64,000 bases of DNA from positions 62,001 to 126,000 of the forward strand of contig CAJTFX010000013.1 in the NCBI GenBank assembly GCA_910575555.1, read 5' to 3'. Source of the DNA: Lachnospiraceae bacterium (GTDB taxonomy: Bacteria > Bacillota > Clostridia > Lachnospirales > Lachnospiraceae). A program made the position numbers and the translations under genes. Below are positions 1-9,819 of the stretch, piece by piece (within the stretch, counting starts at the first letter, position 1; each line of letters starts with the position of its first letter). The notes beneath the pieces were generated by a model that was not told where the DNA came from, did no database searches, and was given only the letters and a program-made list of their open reading frames with translations.

Positions 1-534
1 GAATTGCTGGAGCTTACGGACTTGTCCCCGGTGGCAAAGAAGAAAATCAAAACATTTTCCGGCGGAATGAAACAAAGGCTTGGCATTGCGCAGGCCCTTT
101 TGAACGATCCGAAGGTACTTGTGCTGGACGAACCCACAGCCGGTCTGGACCCCAAAGAGCGGGTCAGGTTCCGCAACCTGATTTCCAGGCTCGGAACGGA
201 GCGGATTGTTCTGCTTTCCACTCATATCGTATCAGATGTGGAGCATATTGCGGATGTGATTCTGGTGATGAAGGGCGGCGCCATTATTCATCAGGGCAGC
301 TTTTCGGAAATCATACAGGTCATTGACGGGAAAGTCTGGGAGTGCACAGCAGACAGCAAAACGGCGGAAGAACTGTCCAAAGCGTATCCGGTGTTAAATA
401 TCCGGGAGGGGCAAAATGGAACGCTTCTGCGTCTGGTATGCCAAGAGAAGCCGGCAGAAACGGCTGTTTCCGTGGTAGCTTCCCTGGAAGATTTGTACCT
501 TTACTATTTCAGCGAAACAGAACAGGGAAAATAA
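1..534 (+). CDS. ABC transporter ATP-binding protein (5' end outside window)
   Basis: The reading frame is open from base 1, so the N-terminal half with Walker A lies upstream of the window. What remains has the ABC signature ([15 protein letters not shown]), Walker B ([13 protein letters not shown]) and the switch histidine (LLSTHIV), followed by an approximately 80-residue C-terminal extension typical of the CcmA/NatA group. It should power export with the permease that begins 93 bases downstream. Substrate is unknown; the nearby LytTR two-component genes make a peptide, antibiotic or bacteriocin-immunity role possible, but that is inference. Confidence 0.93.
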   Translation, partial: ELLELTDLSPVAKKKIKTFSGGMKQRLGIAQALLNDPKVLVLDEPTAGLDPKERVRFRNLISRLGTERIVLLSTHIVSDVEHIADVILVMKGGAIIHQGSFSEIIQVIDGKVWECTADSKTAEELSKAYPVLNIREGQNGTLLRLVCQEKPAETAVSVVASLEDLYLYYFSETEQGK

Positions 535-627
535 ACAGAAGTTTTCGCTTGATAGTTTCAATACGTTTGGATAGACGGGAAGTTCTGAGTTCAAAGGAAA
601 ATCACGTCAGAAAGGAAGGCTCGGCAA

Positions 628-1869
628 ATGAGAGAACTGTTGAATTTAACAGGATATGAATATAAAAAAATTTTCCAGAAACGCTCCACATGGATTGCAT
701 TAGGGGCGGTTCTCCTGTGGGTGTTGTTTGCAGGCATCGGCGGTACATTGGGAGAGTATTATATCGAAGGCGAAAAAGTGGACAGTCATTATCAGATGAT
801 AAAGCAGGAGCGTTACGCCCTGGAACATCTGGAGGTGCAGGAGCTGAATCCGGAATTTTTTGAAAAAATGCAGGAGGATATGGCAGAATTTTCTGAAACG
901 ATGGAGGGAATATCAGACAACCCGAAAGCACAGGGGAATTTAATCCAATACTGGAAAGAATACTATAAAGTCTATGCCCCATACAGCGCCTTGTATACGT
1001 TATTGGCAATGATGAAGAACCGTATCGGCGATTTAGACATAGAAGAGATAGACGGAACTAATTTTTATGAAAACCGTGACAGAATGATGGAGCTGTTCTT
1101 TCAGGGAGAGGAGTTGTCAGAACAGGAAATCATATTTCATGAGAAAGAAAATGAGAAAATAAAGACGCCCTATGCCTATGGAAATATGCTGGGCTTTGAC
1201 AGTTATTTCAAGATGCAGGCGCCCAACTTTATCTTTCTGGCCTTTGCGGTGGCGGTGATCCTTGCCCCCATGTATGCAGGAGAGCGTACTTCCCGCATGG
1301 ATGCGTTGGTGCTGTCCTCCCGATATGGAAAAAATAAGCTGATCCAGGCAAAGATTCTGACGGGGCTTTCCTTTGCCCTGTTTGCAGCTTTGGGATTCTC
1401 CATTATATTTTTGCTGGAAATTCAGGCAGTTTATGGGCTCAGCGGATGGAACCTTCCCATTCAGGCAAGCGTGGAAGGATTTTATCTGAACCTTCCTGTG
1501 AATCTGTTGGAGTTTCTTGGCATTGCTTTGGGCTGCAGTGCGGCGGCTTTGTGTATGACAGCCATGATTGTGATGTTCTGTTCCGCCAAAATGAAAACGC
1601 CTTTTGGCGTGATTATTATATGCTTTGCATTTATATTTGCCCCGATATTTCTGGTGAATCTGGCGGCAGACAACCGGTTTTTGTACATGCTGGTATGCAG
1701 CCTGCCCACGTCCATGTATTATGCAAGAAGCGTGGCATACCATCATCTGCTGTCCATTGGAAATCACTGTTTTTACTTTTTCCAGTGGGTTCCGGCGGTA
1801 TATTTCTGCCTGATAGCCGTACTGGCAGGTTGGAGTTACCGGTGTTTTAAAAATCATCAGATTCAGTAG
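628..1869 (+). CDS. ABC-2 type transporter permease
   Basis: A 413-residue membrane protein. It has one N-terminal membrane segment (about residues 22-42), a long mostly hydrophilic extracytoplasmic loop (about 45-190, Glu/Met/Tyr rich), then five or six hydrophobic segments to the C-terminus. This is the ABC-2 permease topology of NatB/BcrB-like exporters. AGAAAGGAAGG lies upstream of the ATG. It follows the ATPase with a 93-bp gap and no terminator, so the two are probably one operon. Substrate is not readable from the sequence. Confidence 0.85.
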   Translation: MRELLNLTGYEYKKIFQKRSTWIALGAVLLWVLFAGIGGTLGEYYIEGEKVDSHYQMIKQERYALEHLEVQELNPEFFEKMQEDMAEFSETMEGISDNPKAQGNLIQYWKEYYKVYAPYSALYTLLAMMKNRIGDLDIEEIDGTNFYENRDRMMELFFQGEELSEQEIIFHEKENEKIKTPYAYGNMLGFDSYFKMQAPNFIFLAFAVAVILAPMYAGERTSRMDALVLSSRYGKNKLIQAKILTGLSFALFAALGFSIIFLLEIQAVYGLSGWNLPIQASVEGFYLNLPVNLLEFLGIALGCSAAALCMTAMIVMFCSAKMKTPFGVIIICFAFIFAPIFLVNLAADNRFLYMLVCSLPTSMYYARSVAYHHLLSIGNHCFYFFQWVPAVYFCLIAVLAGWSYRCFKNHQIQ

Positions 1870-1894
1870 TTGGGAAAAAAGTATCAGAAATAAT

Positions 1895-1923
1895 TTGACA
1901 TTTACAAGTATTTGGAATATAAT
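1895..1923 (+). promoter_or_regulatory. Consensus sigma-A promoter of tRNA-fMet
   Basis: TTGACA (1895-1900), a 17-bp spacer and TATAAT (1918-1923), a perfect match to the housekeeping consensus. It ends 12 bases before the mature tRNA, as expected for a strong stable-RNA promoter. Confidence 0.88.
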
Positions 1924-1935
1924 AAGAAATGTCAA

Positions 1936-2009
1936 CGCGGGGTGGAGCAGTCTGGAAGCTCGTCGGGCTCATAACCCGAAGGCCGCAGGTTCAAATCCTG
2001 CCCCCGCAA
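1936..2009 (+). tRNA. tRNA-fMet (CAU), initiator
   Basis: The 74-nt cloverleaf has acceptor arms CGCGGGG and CCCCGCA, anticodon CAT at 1970-1972 in loop CTCATAA, and a T-arm GGTTCAAATCC. Two initiator hallmarks are visible: position 1 is C facing A72 (no Watson-Crick pair), and the anticodon stem carries three consecutive G-C pairs (GGG/CCC). The 3' CCA is not encoded. It stands alone, between a consensus promoter and a terminator. Confidence 0.97.
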
Positions 2010-2017
2010 CTCTCATA

Positions 2018-2062
2018 AGGCAGTGTCAATGGATGTTGGAATCCGCTGACACTGCCTTTTTC
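2018..2062 (+). terminator. Rho-independent terminator after tRNA-fMet
   Basis: An 11-bp perfect stem (2018-2028 with 2047-2057, AGGCAGTGTCA and its complement) is followed by a T-run. It separates the tRNA from the two-component operon. Confidence 0.9.
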
Positions 2063-2090
2063 GTATGGAAATGACGAGTTTTATTTGATA

Positions 2091-2120
2091 TAGACAATCA
2101 AGCAAAAGATAGTGTATGAT
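2091..2120 (+). promoter_or_regulatory. Possible promoter of the LytTR two-component operon
   Basis: TAGACA (2091-2096) and TATGAT (2115-2120) are separated by 18 bp, about 50 bases before the GTG start. It is a moderate match to the sigma-A consensus. Confidence 0.35.
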
Positions 2121-2172
2121 GAGAATACGATTTACAGAGAGAAAACCGTGGAATGAAAGAGGGCGGAGCACC

Positions 2173-2883
2173 GTGATTAGGATTGCAATTGTTGAGGACG
2201 AGGAACTTTACATCGGCAAATTAGAACAATATCTGAAGCAGTATCAGGAAGAAAAAGGAGAACAGTTTGAACTTACCGTCTATCGGGACGGAGATGAAAT
2301 TACCAGCGGATACAAGGCCCAGTTTGATATTATTCTGATGGATATACAGATGAAGTTTATGGATGGGATGTCGGCGGCGGAAGAAATAAGGCGGCAGGAT
2401 TCCCAGGTGATTATTTTTTTCATAACAAATATGAGCCAGTACGCAATCCGCGGATATGAAGTGGACGCTCTGGACTATATTCTGAAGCCGGTGACATATT
2501 TTATCTTTTCCCAGAAACTGAATAAAGCGGTTGAGAGGATTAAAAGCCGGAAAACCTGCTTTGTGACCATTTCGCTCAAAGGCGGTTTCAGAAAAATGGA
2601 CGTCAATGAAATTTATTACGTGGAAAGCCAGAGCCATACGCTGAACTATCATACCCAGAGGGAGATATTCACATGCCGGGGAAATATGAAGGAGACAGAG
2701 AACCTGTTGGCGCCCCGCGGATTTTTCCGCATTAATAAAGGGTATCTGGTCAATATGAAATATGTGGATACGATATTGGAAGGCAACTGCAGGATCAACG
2801 GAGAGAGCCTGCCGGTTGCCCGGGCGAGAAGAAAACTTTTTATGGATGCATTGGCGGCATATATCAGCGAGGTGATGAAATAA
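2173..2883 (+). CDS. LytTR-family response regulator (AgrA/VirR-like)
   Basis: A 236-residue protein from a GTG start preceded by AGAGGGCGGAG; an upstream in-frame ATG at 2116 would add 19 residues lacking receiver-domain character. The receiver domain begins IRIAIVEDEE (acidic pocket), has the phospho-Asp in DIILMDIQM, and the conserved Lys in YILKPV. The C-terminal LytTR DNA-binding domain spans about residues 130-230 (IYYVESQSHTLNYHT, FFRINKGYLVNMKYV). Its stop overlaps the kinase start by one base. It probably regulates exporter or peptide-response genes; targets cannot be seen. Confidence 0.92.
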   Translation: MIRIAIVEDEELYIGKLEQYLKQYQEEKGEQFELTVYRDGDEITSGYKAQFDIILMDIQMKFMDGMSAAEEIRRQDSQVIIFFITNMSQYAIRGYEVDALDYILKPVTYFIFSQKLNKAVERIKSRKTCFVTISLKGGFRKMDVNEIYYVESQSHTLNYHTQREIFTCRGNMKETENLLAPRGFFRINKGYLVNMKYVDTILEGNCRINGESLPVARARRKLFMDALAAYISEVMK

Positions 2884-4229
2884 TGACGGTAATTTTGCCG
2901 GAACAGCTGGAAGAACTGTTCCAGACGCTTTATCATGATATTCCGAGAATTTATACCGCGTTTGCCCAATGGGGAGCCTGTATGGTTTATATATTTCTCC
3001 TGAAAAGAAAGAGGAATCCTCCCGGGCTTGGCGCAGCGGCCATTCTGTTTCTGATTCTGCAGAGTCTCTTGCTTGTCTGTACAGAGCATGTTCCCACATG
3101 GCTGTGGCTTCCGGTGATGGCAGCAGCGGCATGTTCCCTGTACGGAATGATTTCCGTCTCCTGCAGGGAAAGCAGAACGAACAGGATATACGCTGCATCC
3201 TGCGCCTTTCTGCTCAGTGAATTTGCGGCTTCTTTTGAATGGGTGATTTATTATCATTTCCGGTATGTGTCCGGAATTGAATCGCCTTTCCTGGAGTATG
3301 GCCTGGTGGCGGGGATATACGGGGCTTTGTTTGCCGGAATCTGGTTTGCGGAAAGGTCGCTGCTGAACCGGGGATCGGAGCTATATGTATCAAAGCAGGA
3401 GATGTTCAGTGCAATTGCGATTGTAATCAGCATTTTCTTATTCAGCAATCTCAGTTATGTGTTTCCGAACACTCCTTTTTCAAGCCAGTCGTTTTATGAC
3501 AGTTTTAAATTAAGGGCGTTTATCAATCTGTTGGGACTGGGGCTGATTCTGATTTTTCAGCTTAATATGAGAGAACGGTCGCTGTTAAAAGAGTCCTACG
3601 CCATGAATGCAGTGCTCCGGTGTCAGTATGACCGGTATCTGAACCATCAGGAGAGCATGGAGCTAGTAAATCTGAAATACCATGATCTGAAGCACCAGAT
3701 TACAGCCCTTAGAATGGAAACAGATGAGAAAAAGAGGGAACAATGGCTCGACAGCATGGAGCAGGAGCTGGATTCTTATAAAAATATTGTAGACTCAGGA
3801 AATCCGGTACTGGACGTATTGTTGGAAAGTAAGCTGATGCAGGCAAAAAAGCATCATATTGAGATAACCTGTGTGGCAGACGGAAAGCTGCTGGATTTTA
3901 TGCATGTAACGGATATATGCACCATATTCGGCAATGCGCTGGACAATGCCATTGAGGCGGAACTGCTAGAGCCGGAGGAAAACAAACGGATGATTCACGT
4001 TTCCATTTCGTCACAGCGGCAGTTTGTATTTATCAAAGTGGAAAATTACATCAGCAGATCTGTTCCGGTATCGAAGGGATTGCCGGGAACAACAAAAGCA
4101 GATAAGAAAAATCACGGATATGGGCTGAAAAGCATCCGGCGTTCGGCAGAAAAATATCAGGGAAACATGACGGTTAAAATCAATGCCAACTGGTTTGTGC
4201 TGAATGTGATGATTCCAGGGCGTGAATAA
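2883..4229 (+). CDS. AgrC-like sensor histidine kinase (GHKL ATPase)
   Basis: A 448-residue protein with about six N-terminal membrane segments (residues 1-225), then a dimerisation region with the phospho-acceptor histidine in YHDLKHQI, and a C-terminal GHKL ATPase (N-box FGNALDNAIEA, G-box HGYGLKSI). This is the HPK10 architecture of peptide-sensing AgrC/ComD kinases. The start overlaps the response regulator stop (TAATG). No AgrB or AgrD-like gene lies nearby, so the signal is unknown. Confidence 0.92.
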   Translation: MTVILPEQLEELFQTLYHDIPRIYTAFAQWGACMVYIFLLKRKRNPPGLGAAAILFLILQSLLLVCTEHVPTWLWLPVMAAAACSLYGMISVSCRESRTNRIYAASCAFLLSEFAASFEWVIYYHFRYVSGIESPFLEYGLVAGIYGALFAGIWFAERSLLNRGSELYVSKQEMFSAIAIVISIFLFSNLSYVFPNTPFSSQSFYDSFKLRAFINLLGLGLILIFQLNMRERSLLKESYAMNAVLRCQYDRYLNHQESMELVNLKYHDLKHQITALRMETDEKKREQWLDSMEQELDSYKNIVDSGNPVLDVLLESKLMQAKKHHIEITCVADGKLLDFMHVTDICTIFGNALDNAIEAELLEPEENKRMIHVSISSQRQFVFIKVENYISRSVPVSKGLPGTTKADKKNHGYGLKSIRRSAEKYQGNMTVKINANWFVLNVMIPGRE

Positions 4230-4271
4230 GAATTATATGATTCCGTTGGTTAAATATTGAGAGAATGGAAT

Positions 4272-4300
4272 GGCGCAAAGACAGTTTGCGTCATTTTTGT
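4272..4300 (+). terminator. Terminator after the two-component operon
   Basis: The stem GGCGCAAA / TTTGCGTC (with one G-T pair) encloses a 5-nt loop and is followed by ATTTTTGTT, 42 bases after the kinase stop. Confidence 0.6.
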
Positions 4301-4417
4301 TACAGTTCAGGTCAGGAAAGGCAGAAGAAGCAAAAATGTGGTATTTTTAGAAGGTAAAATAAAGCATCGGCCAATGTTTAACAGATGAATTCATAAGTTT
4401 TACAGGAGGAAAGATTT

Positions 4418-7319
4418 ATGGAACAGAAAGACAATAAGAAGAAAAAGCTGCTGATTGCGGCTGCCGTGATTGCAGCTGTAGCAGCCATTGGATATGCAGT
4501 GTACCGAAAAGTATACGACATGCTTTTTGGAGGAGCGGTGGCGGTGTCTGTTGACGACGTTTACAGCACCATTGATGCCTGTAAGGTACCGATTATTTGT
4601 ATTGTAGTTGGAATTGCAGCAGCAGCTGCAGCTGCCCTTATAGCTGCCAAAAAAGAGAAAAACCTGAAAAGGATGATCAGGTGGCAGGCCCTGATGGCTT
4701 GTATTCTGGTGATAGCGGTATCGGTAAATGTTATCTGCCTGAATATTGAATATTCACTGATCAACAAGACAATGACAGGCTCCAAGGGATTGAGCAATGA
4801 GACAGCGGCGGAATCCAAAGAGCTTGTGGAAGAACTGACCAATGAAGGAGTTGTGCTTCTTAAAAATGACAGCAATTCCCTGCCGGTCAGTAAAGATACG
4901 AAATTAAATATCTTTGGATGGGGGAGCACAATGCCAATCTATGGAGGAACCGGTTCCGGAAGCGTGTCGGAAGAAACAGCGGTATCCTTAATCGAGGGAA
5001 TTGAAAACAGCGGTTTCGAGACGAACCATACACTGACAGATTTCTATACGGCCTACCGCGCAGACCGGCCCCAGATTGGAATGGGCGGCGTAGACTGGAC
5101 TTCCGTTCAGCCCACCATGGATGATTATGATAAAGCAGGAATTTTTGAACAGGCAAAGGAATATTCAGATACCGCAGTGATCGTGCTTACCAGATCAGGC
5201 GGCGAAGGCCCGGACCTTCCGGAGAAAATGTCAACGGAAAATACTTATAATAAGACACAGATGGGCGGGGACGTTGTCTATACCACTCAGGAAGAGGACG
5301 CAGGCTCCGATGTTTCCTATCTGGAGCTGACATCCAGAGAACGGGACATGGTAAAACGTGTGAATGATGAATTCAGCAATGTGATAGTCGTTATAAATTC
5401 TGCCAATGCCATGGAGCTGGGTTTTCTGGAAGAGTACGAGAACATTAACGCGGCCCTCTGGATTGCAGGCGCAGGAGAGACAGGCTTCAATGCCCTTGGT
5501 TCAATTATAAGCGGGGAAATAAATCCTTCCGGTAAACTGGTGGACACATATGTGTATGATTTGATGAATACGCCTACTTACAATAACTTGATATAAATTC
5601 TATGAAACAGCCGCTGCAGAAGGGCTGATTGATTATGACAAGACGGTGCAGTATCCCTTCGGATACGGGTTGTCTTATACAACCTTTGAGAAGAAGATTA
5701 CAGATTTCAGCGCTGATGGCAAAACCGTTGCCATGGAAGTGGAGGTAACCAACACCGGAGATACTGCCGGAAAAGATGTGGTGGAAATCTATTACACGCC
5801 CCCTTATTATAACGGAGGACTGGAAAAGGCAAGCACAAATCTGATAGAATATGAGAAAACAGAGCTGTTAGAGCCAGGCAAGAGCCAGACAATTGCCATT
5901 ACATTTGATTATGAGGATATGGCCTCCTATGATGAAGCTGTAAACCAATGTTATGTACTGGAGCATGGAGAGTATGAAGTGACCCTGAACAGTGATTCTC
6001 ATACAGTACTGGATTCAGAAAAGTTCTCGTTGGACAAGGATATTATTTATAATGAGGAAAATGACGGCGCCCGGTCTTCCGATGGAACGGCGGCTGTTAA
6101 TCAGTTTGAAAGCGCGGATGGCGGAGTGGAATATTTAAGCAGGGCGGACGGCTTTGCCAATTATGAAAAAGTGACGGCAGCGCCGGACAATTTTGAAATG
6201 ACCAAAGAACAGAAAGAGGGTTATCTGTCAAAAGCAACTTATGATGCGTCCAAATATGACGCCGAAGATGCAAAGATGCCCACGACAGGCGCAGATAACG
6301 GGCTGAAGATTCAGGATATGGCCGGACTGGATTATAATGATGAAAAATGGGACAGCCTTCTGGATCAGCTGACACTGGACGAGATGCTGACTATGGTGCA
6401 GGACGGAGGCTTCCATCTGACTGCGTCGGAATCAGTGAATAATCCGGAGTCTACCGCATGTGACGGGCCTGCCGGCATCTCCAGTAATTTTAATTCCAGT
6501 ATTTCCGGAACCGCCTTTCCTCCGGCAGTGCTGATTGCAGCTACATGGAATAAAGAACTGGCTTACCAAAGAGGCGCGCAGGTAGGAAAAGAGTGCAACG
6601 AGCTTCAGGTAACCGGATGGTACGGGCCGGCAATGAACACTCACAGATCCGCATTTGCAGGACGTAATTTTGAGTATTATTCCGAGGATTCCACCATTGC
6701 TTATTTTGCCGGAGCCAACGAGGTAAAAGGAGCTACGGAGCAGGGCGTAATGTGCTATATCAAACATTTTGCGCTGAATGATCAGGAAACCAACAGAACG
6801 GCGAGCATCTGCACCTATTCGACGGAACAGGCAATCCGTGAAATCTATCTGAAAGCATTTGAGGGCGCAGTGAAGGAAGGCGGTTCCCTGGCAGTAATGT
6901 CCTCCTTTAACTCCATTGGAACAGAGTGGGCAGGAGCGAATAAGGCTCTTCTGGTAACTGTTTTGCGGGAGGAATGGGGATTCCACGGCGCGGTCATTAC
7001 AGACGCTATGGACCCGTTGGCTGATTTCTATATGGATCTGAACTGCGGTATCCGAAACGGGCTGACACAGGGACTTTCCATGACAGGAGGAGACGGCCTG
7101 ATTACAAACACAGAGGACGCCAATACGGTACTTGCATTGAGAGAAGCGGCCCATGAGAATTTATATGCCTCTGCCAATTCCAACGCCATGAACAATGAAA
7201 CAGGAATGCCGGATTGGGTGAAAGCATTTATTGCAGCTGATATTATACTGGCAGCAATTCTGATTGCAGGAGAGATTCTCGTAATGAGAAATTATAAAAG
7301 GAAAAAAGATGAAGCATAA
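4418..7319 (+). pseudogene. Permuted membrane-anchored GH3 beta-glucosidase, split by an internal deletion
   Basis: Two open frames (4418-5596 and the frame ending at 7319) together encode one GH3 enzyme. The order is three N-terminal membrane segments, the GH3 C-terminal domain (EGVVLLKNDSNSLPVS), a fibronectin-III-like domain (YPFGYGLSYTTF), the GH3 catalytic domain (IKHFALNDQETNR; nucleophile Asp in AVITDAMDP) and a C-terminal membrane segment: swapped relative to ordinary GH3. The first frame stops after TPTYNNLI. The next frame, +1, carries YKFYETAAAEGLIDYDKT, normally preceded by roughly 20-30 residues that are missing. The start follows CAGGAGG. Unless the deletion is an assembly error, the enzyme is not made whole. 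Confidence 0.8.
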
Positions 7320-9819
7320 AAATATCATTGATCAAATGACAATGGAAGAGAAAGCTGCTTTTTTAAGCGGCAGGAATGAATGGCAGACGCGGGAAATCCC
7401 GCGTCTGCATATCCCGTCAATTCTTCTGTCTGACGGCCCTCATGGGATACGGAAACAGGAAGGAACCGGGGATCATCTGGGGCTGAATCCATCTCTGCCG
7501 GCCACCTGTTTTCCAACGGCAGCCACAGTGGCAAACAGCTGGAATGAAGAATTAGGCGAAGAAATCGGAAAAGCTCTGGGAGAAGAAGCAGCAGCCCTGG
7601 GAGTGGACGTTTTATTAGGGCCGGGGCTGAATATAAAGCGAAGCCCCTTATGCGGCAGGAACTTTGAGTATTTTTCCGAAGATCCCTGTCTGGCGGGCAA
7701 GATGGCGGCCGCTTATATTCGGGGAATTCAGAGCAGGGGAGTATTTGCCTGTCCGAAACACTTTGCGGTGAACAGCCAGGAGCTGCGCAGGATGGCTATG
7801 AATGCGGTTTTAGATGAACGGACGCTGAGAGAACTCTATCTGACCGGGTTTGAAATTGCAGTGAAGGAAGGCAGGCCCGGCGCAATTATGACCAGTTATA
7901 ATGAAGTAAACGGAACATATGCCAATGAAAACACTCATTTGCTGAAAGAAATACTGAGGGACGACTGGGGATTTGAGGGATTTGTGGTAACAGACTGGGG
8001 CGGCTCGAATGATCATGTCAAAGGCGTCAAAGCAGGTTCAGACCTTGAGATGCCCACGCCGGGGCTTGATTCCGCCAGGCAGATATTGAAAGCCATTGAT
8101 GAAAACAGATTATCTGTTCAGGAGCTGGATGCAAGAGTCGACTGCCTGCTGGACGCGGCGCTGACTTTATCCGCCGGGAAGAAAACAGAAAGCAAGAGTG
8201 ATGAAGCAAGACACCAGGAACTTGCCAGGAAAGCGGCCTCCAGAAGTGTCGGCTATGAAGCAGAACATCATGAACTTGCCAGGAAAGCGGCTGCCGAGAG
8301 TATTGTTTTGCTGAAAAATGATCAAAACATGCTTCCCCTTGCCTCCGGCGCAAATGTTGCAGTAGTAGGAGATTTTGCATATGAGCCGCGATACCAGGGG
8401 GCCGGTTCCTCTATGGTGAATTCCACATGGGTGGAATCATTCCGGGAAAAGTTAAAAGAGTACGACCTTTCTGTTGCGGGTATATGCAGAGGATACCGGC
8501 GGGACGGAAAACCAGATGCGGCTCTGAAAAAAGAGGCCCTTGAACTGGCGGAAAAAGCCGATATAGTGCTGTATTGTTTCGGACTGGACGAATTGAGCGA
8601 ATCAGAGGGTCTGGATCGCACCCATATGAAAATCCATGAAAATCAGATTGAATTGCTGGCTGCAATGAGGGAGAAAAATGAAAATATTGCAGGCCTGTTA
8701 AGCGCAGGAGCCGCCATAGAAATGCCCTGGAGAGAGAACCTGAAAGCCCTTTTGCACGGATATCTCTATGGACAGGCGGGGGCAGGTGCGGCCCTTGATA
8801 TTTTAACCGGAAAAGTAAACCCTTCCGGAAAACTTGCGGAATCATATCCGGAAAAATACCAGGACACGCCGGCTTATTCGTTTTTCCCAGGCAGGATGAG
8901 AAATTCAGAGTACCGGGAAAGCATTTATGTGGGGTACCGGTATTATCAGACGGCAGGGATTCAGACGGCATATCCCTTTGGATATGGCTTGTCGTATACG
9001 GATTTTGCCTACTCTGATTTGCATGTGGATCAAGCGGGAGCTGCATTTACGGTGACCAATACCGGGGAACGGGACGGCGCGGAAATTGCACAGCTTTACA
9101 TAGGGCTGCCGGATGCAGAAGTGTTCCGCCCCCGGAAAGAACTGAAAGGGTTCCGAAAGGTATTTTTAAAAGCGGGAGAAAGCAGGAAGATCATGATTCC
9201 TTTTGACGATAAGACTTTTCGCTATTGGGACAGAAACAGGAATGGATGGGAAACAGAAGGCGGGGAGTACCAGATTATGATAGGCGCTGATTCCGAAGAT
9301 ATCAGGCTGGCATCGGGATTTTTTGTGGAAGGGACGGTGAACTGCTGTCCATATCAGAAAGAAAAACTCCCGTCTTACTACAGCGGAAATATCCAGAAGG
9401 TGGAAGCACAGGAATTTGCGGAACTTTTAGGCGGGCTTCCTTCTTTTGGAGAATGGAAAGGCCTGCTTGGACTGAATGATTCCGTCAGCCAGATGTATTA
9501 TGCAAAAAGCCGTCTTGCCAGGTTGGCATATCGTGTACTGACGGGGATGAAAAAAAGGAGCGAGAAAAAAGGAGTTCCTGATTTAAATATATTGTTTCTG
9601 TATCATATGCCCTTTCGGGCCATGGCAAAAATGTCAGGCGGGTTGGTGAGCATGGACATGGCGGAGGGAATCGTCACTCTGGTAAATGGAAACTTTATCC
9701 GCGGAATACGGAAAATCATCGGCGGATTTTTTCAAAATAAGAAGGCAAATAAAGAATATGAAAGGCTTCTGAAAGAAGGAAAAACCAATGATCCGGCAGC
9801 GAGGAGGGACGAGGAATGA
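7309..9819 (+). CDS. Glycoside hydrolase family 3 beta-glucosidase-type enzyme
   Basis: An 836-residue GH3 enzyme in normal domain order: catalytic barrel (KHFAVNSQELRR; nucleophile Asp in FVVTDWGG), GH3 C-terminal domain (SIVLLKNDQNMLPL), and fibronectin-III-like domain (YPFGYGLSYTDF). An approximately 150-residue C-terminal extension of unknown function includes a hydrophobic stretch. There is no signal peptide, so it is probably cytoplasmic and acts on imported oligosaccharides or glycosides. The ATG overlaps the upstream GH3 gene by 11 bp. A tandem 54-bp duplication lies between the two main domains. Confidence 0.92.
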   Translation: MKHKNIIDQMTMEEKAAFLSGRNEWQTREIPRLHIPSILLSDGPHGIRKQEGTGDHLGLNPSLPATCFPTAATVANSWNEELGEEIGKALGEEAAALGVDVLLGPGLNIKRSPLCGRNFEYFSEDPCLAGKMAAAYIRGIQSRGVFACPKHFAVNSQELRRMAMNAVLDERTLRELYLTGFEIAVKEGRPGAIMTSYNEVNGTYANENTHLLKEILRDDWGFEGFVVTDWGGSNDHVKGVKAGSDLEMPTPGLDSARQILKAIDENRLSVQELDARVDCLLDAALTLSAGKKTESKSDEARHQELARKAASRSVGYEAEHHELARKAAAESIVLLKNDQNMLPLASGANVAVVGDFAYEPRYQGAGSSMVNSTWVESFREKLKEYDLSVAGICRGYRRDGKPDAALKKEALELAEKADIVLYCFGLDELSESEGLDRTHMKIHENQIELLAAMREKNENIAGLLSAGAAIEMPWRENLKALLHGYLYGQAGAGAALDILTGKVNPSGKLAESYPEKYQDTPAYSFFPGRMRNSEYRESIYVGYRYYQTAGIQTAYPFGYGLSYTDFAYSDLHVDQAGAAFTVTNTGERDGAEIAQLYIGLPDAEVFRPRKELKGFRKVFLKAGESRKIMIPFDDKTFRYWDRNRNGWETEGGEYQIMIGADSEDIRLASGFFVEGTVNCCPYQKEKLPSYYSGNIQKVEAQEFAELLGGLPSFGEWKGLLGLNDSVSQMYYAKSRLARLAYRVLTGMKKRSEKKGVPDLNILFLYHMPFRAMAKMSGGLVSMDMAEGIVTLVNGNFIRGIRKIIGGFFQNKKANKEYERLLKEGKTNDPAARRDEE
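8206..8300 (+). repeat. 54-bp in-frame tandem duplication in GH3
   Basis: Two copies at 54-bp spacing (8206-8259 and from 8260), each encoding an 18-residue unit around ELARKAA, sit in the linker before the GH3 C-terminal domain. The second copy merges into the conserved AAAESIVLLKND start of that domain, so the first is the likely added copy. Confidence 0.7.

Noticed and set aside
2883-4417. An agrB/agrD autoinducer pair with the AgrAC-like genes
   Set aside because: No AgrB-like membrane protease or short peptide frame with a ribosome-binding site was found beside the kinase or in the gap after it.
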